This document shows positions 58,693-64,000 of a stretch of DNA of 64,000 nucleotides, piece after piece (position 1 is the stretch's first letter; the number at the start of each line of letters is the position of its first letter). The notes beneath the pieces were generated by a model. The model was not told where the DNA came from and searched no databases. It was given only the letters and a program-made list of their open reading frames with translations. The position numbers and the translations under genes were made by a program. The stretch spans positions 16,864,001 through 16,928,000 of the forward strand of contig OU342631.1 in assembly GCA_910589415.1 (NCBI GenBank), read 5' to 3'. This DNA comes from Malachius bipustulatus (taxonomy: Eukaryota; Arthropoda; Insecta; Coleoptera; Melyridae).

Positions 58693-61600
58693 TACCACTG
58701 CATATATTGGAATTTGCCAGAAGTACTTAAGTAGTAGGTCTCCATGTGATTTAATTATGTTACTCTGAGAACTTAGATTTCTCCTTTCATGAGAAATTTC
58801 AGCATTATTATAATTATTTATAGTAGCCATTGATATGCATAATCAACATGCATCACTGAAACTATGGTCGGTGAATTATTTATTATTAATATTTGATGTA
58901 ATAATGTCAGATCAGATAATATCTATTCTCTCACTTACATAATAAGTATCTCCAAGCGACACGGAGGCTCTCATACAATTTTCCGTAATTTTTCTCTCCC
59001 CGTTCTAAATGTCCTTTTATAATAACAATGTTACCGTTACACACGGCAATATCTCGAGACTCGATCTTGTAAATATAATTTTATCACATTATCTAAATAT
59101 AGGAAACGTGTTTCGAGTAAGGAAACCACAACCTTATAGATTTAGACACGCAAAGCCGGATTTACGTTTCACCTTTCGCCGTCTTGTTTTGTTACGGTTT
59201 CTTTTATGAAGTATTACGGCCGTGGAGGAAATTTGACGCGGTCTTAATTTATAAAAAGTGCATAAATGAAACTAAAACCCCCTTCGAAACGAAACGCGGC
59301 ATGCACGCAGTGAGCAACTAGAACTAGAACTTCTGCATGGTGCTGGTGAGTCATGAATGTGTAACCTAACCACCACCACCACTGCCTTCACCAGCACCAG
59401 CACCACCGTGGAAGATTAATATGATACCCTTTTACTTGGCCTGGTTGCCACGACATACCTAAATTAGTAGATCTCTTCTATTGTTATGGAAACAATAATT
59501 ATCTTTAGTAGAATTACCTTGTGATTACGCTGGGCATTATGTACCTATGTTTACATGAAATCTCAGACAAAAATTGTTGCAAGAATTAAACCCTTAAATA
59601 TTTATTAAAGTGCATAAAATTATATACCTAAGTAACATCCTGTATAACAAGAGATGCTCATTATACTAGGTACAACACTGATAATATAAAAGAGAGAAAA
59701 TTTATATTTTTTTCGTTTACTTTCTTGAAAATAAACTTCGAGATTAATTCATTATCTGCTCAAACATTTATCCAACAGGAGAGGATCATTAGGCTTGAAG
59801 TTATCAAGAGTCTAATCCATATCCCGTCCTAATCAATAAACCAAATTGGGCAGTAACGAGTGTGTCTATAGCCGAGGAAGACATTGGGAAAGGAAAAAAT
59901 TGAAAGACACCCTCTTAAGTGATTGGTGGATGGACCAACGGCCTAGTACCACTACGACTTGATATCGATCACACAGTCAGACAGACAGGAAGACCGATGC
60001 GATGGTCATCCTTAATACAGTGTTGCCATAGCTACCCTATTCAATTACTCCTCACACTCCACCCTATACACCACCAGCAAGCTGCTAAAAAAAATAACTT
60101 TATTAATTTATTTCACCCACATTAAACGTACATTAAAAGACTGAATAATATATTTATAATCCTTGTAATTTTCAATGTAAGCTTACGCATATCTTGTAAA
60201 TTTGAAGGTTTATATTTGAAGCAAAGTGCTCAAGAGAAACTAGTAGCTAGTATGAATTTTTTTGTTTCAGCAAGATGATGCTACCTGGCACTTTTTGGTG
60301 GAAAAACTGAAATTTATTATCCCTCCAATAATTTTTCGAAGTTGTGAGAGTGGTGGCCTCTCAAGATCCTGTGATTCAACACCATTAATGTTTTCTTTTG
60401 CGTTTTCCTAAAGAGAAACTGAACGCAAATTAATTACTATACAGTCGATGGTACTTGAGTATGGTAAAATTCACCTAAATAATATAGGTACGAACTAAGT
60501 AAGAGAAAATTTCTAAAAATGAATATCATAATTTATGCGGAGGGCGCACATTCATTAGAGTTTCGCCTTTAATACCAATAATTTCAGCGTTTCTCCTGAA
60601 TTAAAATCATTTTATATCAACTACAGAGTTAAAGTTGGGACATCCAATACATTGTTTCTAAGAAAAAGTATCTCATGGCAACATTGTACCAAGGACTAGC
60701 CATCCTATCCATTCACTCAACTCAACTATAAACCGGGTCCGCTAAGAATGGAGGATTACTGGTTAGTTAAGGGATCGGGCAAATCGCCGACTAAATACCA
60801 ACGGATCAGGATGGACATGTTCATCAGGGGCGTGTTCCTTCTATCCCGCATGAGGGTGCATGCGAGCTGTTTTATCTCTCTTCCAGGGGCCTATTACGAT
60901 AGCCCTGATGGCCCCGCTGGAACTGCTAATAGATACAACTCTGGGGGGTAAATAAGGGCAGAAGACAAACAAGAAGGGTGGCGAACTTGGGACTGTATTG
61001 CTGATTGTACGGTTTTTTCTGAATAACAGGAATGTGGATTTTAATGATAGAAAGGGCTCATTTCTTGCTTATTCGACACTTTTTCGACGTTATGTATAAA
61101 TTAAACAGAAAAGAAAATTTTATCCTCACTAATTGATTCCATCAGTAGAAGCAATGCGCTTTTTTTAAGTATAGCTATCTTAACCCCCGAATATTCTAGT
61201 TTTGAATTATTGTTCTTCTTCGTAAAGGTATCGGCGCTCTGAGGCCGTGACTCGCTTTTTCTTCCAGCCTATTCGCGCTTCGAGGTTCTGTTAATGTTTT
61301 TTTTGATGTACCAACAATACGTTGTCTTAGCCTGTCGTCAAGTAAGTTTTCTTCGATGATACTGGGAAGTAAACTCTTCTCCCGAAGTAGATACATCATT
61401 ATAATGTTAATCTGCATCTACCTACTAACACCTTAAAAGCATGCACTCTTCAATTGTATTGCCATTAAAGTAGATTGGCATTGTTCATTAAGATAAAACA
61501 TCAATACGGTATCTGTATACCGTGTGTTATACGGTGCGCTCAAGCAATACATGCATGCACTGGGGTCAAAGGTTTCAGGGGAATGAGTAACAACCTAAAG

Positions 61601-64000
61601 ATAATTACATAGTAACGTAGCAATATGACAATGTTGCCAGATTCGGATCGTTATTTTCAAGGCAGTTTGCATGGATTTAATAAGAAAGAAAATAGTTTTT
61701 TTTCTTGTTTGACAAATGGTGATGCTGGTCGGTGCGGTTACGATATGCATCATTATTTTTATGTTTTATTATCCGGTATAAGTCACTGTCAACGAGCAAT
61801 TCAATATTCCTCTTAAATCATCACCACGTCTCATACAAGGCCTGTCCTTCTGCATCATGTAAGCAGTGAAAGTCTCCAGGAAAAACAGATGACTGCAATT
61901 TCTCACCGATGCCATTTTCCTGGCAAATACTCTGCAAAATGAAAAACAGGAGGCGAATATGCCGGGATACGTATAACGGCCTAGCAGTTATCTACAGCAG
62001 CGACCCCTTTATGTCAATAATTTATAAACTTACTTTCTTGTACAGTCCACCGCATCACACTCAGGTTTATAAAGGAAAAGGGGAAAAGAGATGCGCATAA
62101 ATTTACCGAACTAAACATGACGGAGTGGGTAGTTTCAGTTGAATGAATAGGAAAAGTCGAGATACTGCGTGGTGATGGCAGTTTCAGTCGATATTTTGTA
62201 TCTGAAAAGATTAACTATTCTCTTTTATATTGTACCCATTCGATCATTTTTGTAACACCTATATAAGTTATTCCTTTTGGGTCTCATTTTCTATACATTT
62301 TTAAATATTATACCAGATGTTCTGCGTTGTAGAGGAACTCCTCAAGTAGGTATGTAGAGAAAATATTCATAAAAAGACAGAGTATATGTGAATATGTTGG
62401 CAATATTTCAGCTGCTGAATCGTTCAATTCATGAAACCATTCACAACTCCCGAAAACACAGCACAGAGAGAGAATATCCAGCAGGAATTTCATGCTGATA
62501 GATGTCCTAGTCAAAGCTTGTGTCCCTGTCGACGAGTCGCGAGCGCGCTACGATATTCGGGTCGCTTATTTCTATTTTTTTTTCTTGTCTTACAAAGTAA
62601 GCGGGTGGTATTTCTGTACCCTGCAGAGACGACAAGACCAAACGGAAACACGGTGTTGCACTTAGATCATCGAACGCAAAAAGGAAGACCGTAACACTTG
62701 CATCATTTATGTATATTTATAACAGAGTACCTATTCTATAAAGTTTATGAAGATTTTCCAAATTTATTCATATTTCATATTATGTTAGCTCAAAATTTTC
62801 CATTATTATAATCCGCGAAGAACTAGCAATTATTATTGCTTAGTCTATAATATTTTCAATTAACCCGGATTTGCGTTTATATAGTTAAACCAAAACTTTC
62901 CAGAAATGTATTGAAATGCACGATTAATTAACGTGTGACAAAAGTGTAATTTAATAGGATTAACTAGGTAAAGCCCAACAAGAAGAATAGTCACGAGAAG
63001 TAAAAGCAACACACAAGATTGCAATCAAATGCAACTTCACCACACACGGCATGTGACATTTCCTTAATTAGTTTGAAATCCAAGTTGACGTAACAAATAA
63101 AATGACAAATGATTGTGGAGGTAAGCTACTGCGTTTCTGATGTGATAAGTTCCCTCAAATTGGTGCCGCTCTAATAATAATGTACGAGTTATCAAGGAAT
63201 TGTTTTCTATTTTGTATTAGCAGTGGTGGGTCGTCTAAGGCAATCATTCATGAAAATTGTGCATATAACTTTACAATAAAATGTTTTAAGTCCCACGATG
63301 CTTATCCTATTACTTTATATTCACTGCCAACTACAGTATTTTTTATCCACAAAACATGACGCTCAAACCAGGTTTCGCCTTACTTGGCAACCAGTTTGGA
63401 AAATCTTATAAAATTTTGAAGCCGTAAGTATCCCGTATTTTTTTAACACGACGTTCGATTTTCACCAATATCTATTGGTTGAAGCAGCTATCTGCTAAAC
63501 TAAACGCAGTTAAATCAAAATGGACTTTGGTAGTTGTAGAAAATTTACAAAATTTTGAGAAATCACACTTAACTTCTGATTTTCCATTCCAATTGTTACT
63601 TATTTCCAAGTGCCCATACAAAACTAACGTTATTCAAACCAATTTTCAGTTGAATCTATTTAGTGGTCCTGAAATATTTTTTTATTCATACAGAGTGCTC
63701 ATTTTATCTAAAGACATCGAGATATACAAGGTGTGTTTCTTAATAACATACTAATAAGTAGGTACTTATAGAGCAGTAGTTATTCTATTGCATCACTCTG
63801 ATATTTCCCGTTTTCAAAAACCATTCGCCTAAGTTAATAAATTTTAATTTCATTATTTTAATCAATAATGATGTGTCTGACAAAAAAAAGCAAGAGACCG
63901 TTTTCATGTAGAATTGATCAGACTAATCAGAAAAAATATCCGCATGGCAAAATGTCATATAATAGGATATGTTTGCAGGGATGCCACTGGTGGAGTAATA
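58693..64000. other. non-coding stretch to the window end
   Basis: AT-rich DNA. A short CCA/CAC-rich run lies at about 59369-59408. Blocks richer in G+C occur at 60740-60960 and 62430-62700, with open frames lacking recognisable domains. No exon of unc-5 or another gene could be supported. Confidence 0.45.

Noticed and set aside
1..64000. CRISPR arrays, operons or bacterial features
   Set aside because: The window is spliced eukaryotic DNA. The only regular short arrays are transposon subterminal repeats and simple repeats.

Overview
The window is insect nuclear DNA. It is AT-rich, with spliced genes, long introns and insect-type transposons (mariner, P-like, Jockey-like LINE, MITEs). A beetle or another holometabolous insect is my guess; nothing here fixes the species.

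Two host genes are supported. The first is a partial netrin receptor gene, unc-5, on the minus strand. Four coding exons are visible, and read on the minus strand they give an Ig domain (21557-21835), TSP1 repeat 1 (2053-2232), a 60-bp exon (1316-1375) and TSP1 repeat 2 (1075-1257). All join in phase 1. The transmembrane, ZU5 and death-domain exons must lie left of position 1. The first Ig domain and signal peptide lie to the right and were not found. The second gene is complete: an EHD-family membrane-remodelling ATPase, Past1 in flies, on the plus strand at 11980-14490 (3 exons, 541 residues). It sits inside the 19.3-kb unc-5 intron in the opposite orientation.

Everything to the right of 21835 is most simply read as upstream unc-5 intron or flank. 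It holds no recognised host exon but is rich in mobile DNA. From left to right: a Harbinger-like MITE (27755-27903); a diverged ~270-300 bp tandem array (35.37-36.5 kb); a foldback element (40.25-40.83 kb); a deleted P-like element with a THAP exon (44813-45407); a non-LTR retrotransposon (about 45.58-48.0 kb) interrupted by a 749-bp foldback MITE (46802-47550); a deleted mariner (49404-50346); a MITE-like repeat (about 52.1-52.85 kb); and a decayed Jockey-like LINE (about 55.8-58.7 kb) carrying two later DNA-transposon insertions (56185-57334 and 57854-58430). Inside the large unc-5 intron there is also a 1.8-kb element with nested inverted repeats (18505-20311), a tandem duplication (8.6-9.1 kb) and a tRNA-like SINE head (about 5.7 kb).

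The most interesting points are the antiparallel nesting of Past1 within unc-5, the all-phase-1 ectodomain exons with an extra acidic mini-exon between the TSP1 repeats, the P-like deletion derivative, and the sets of nested insertions whose target duplications allow their order to be read.
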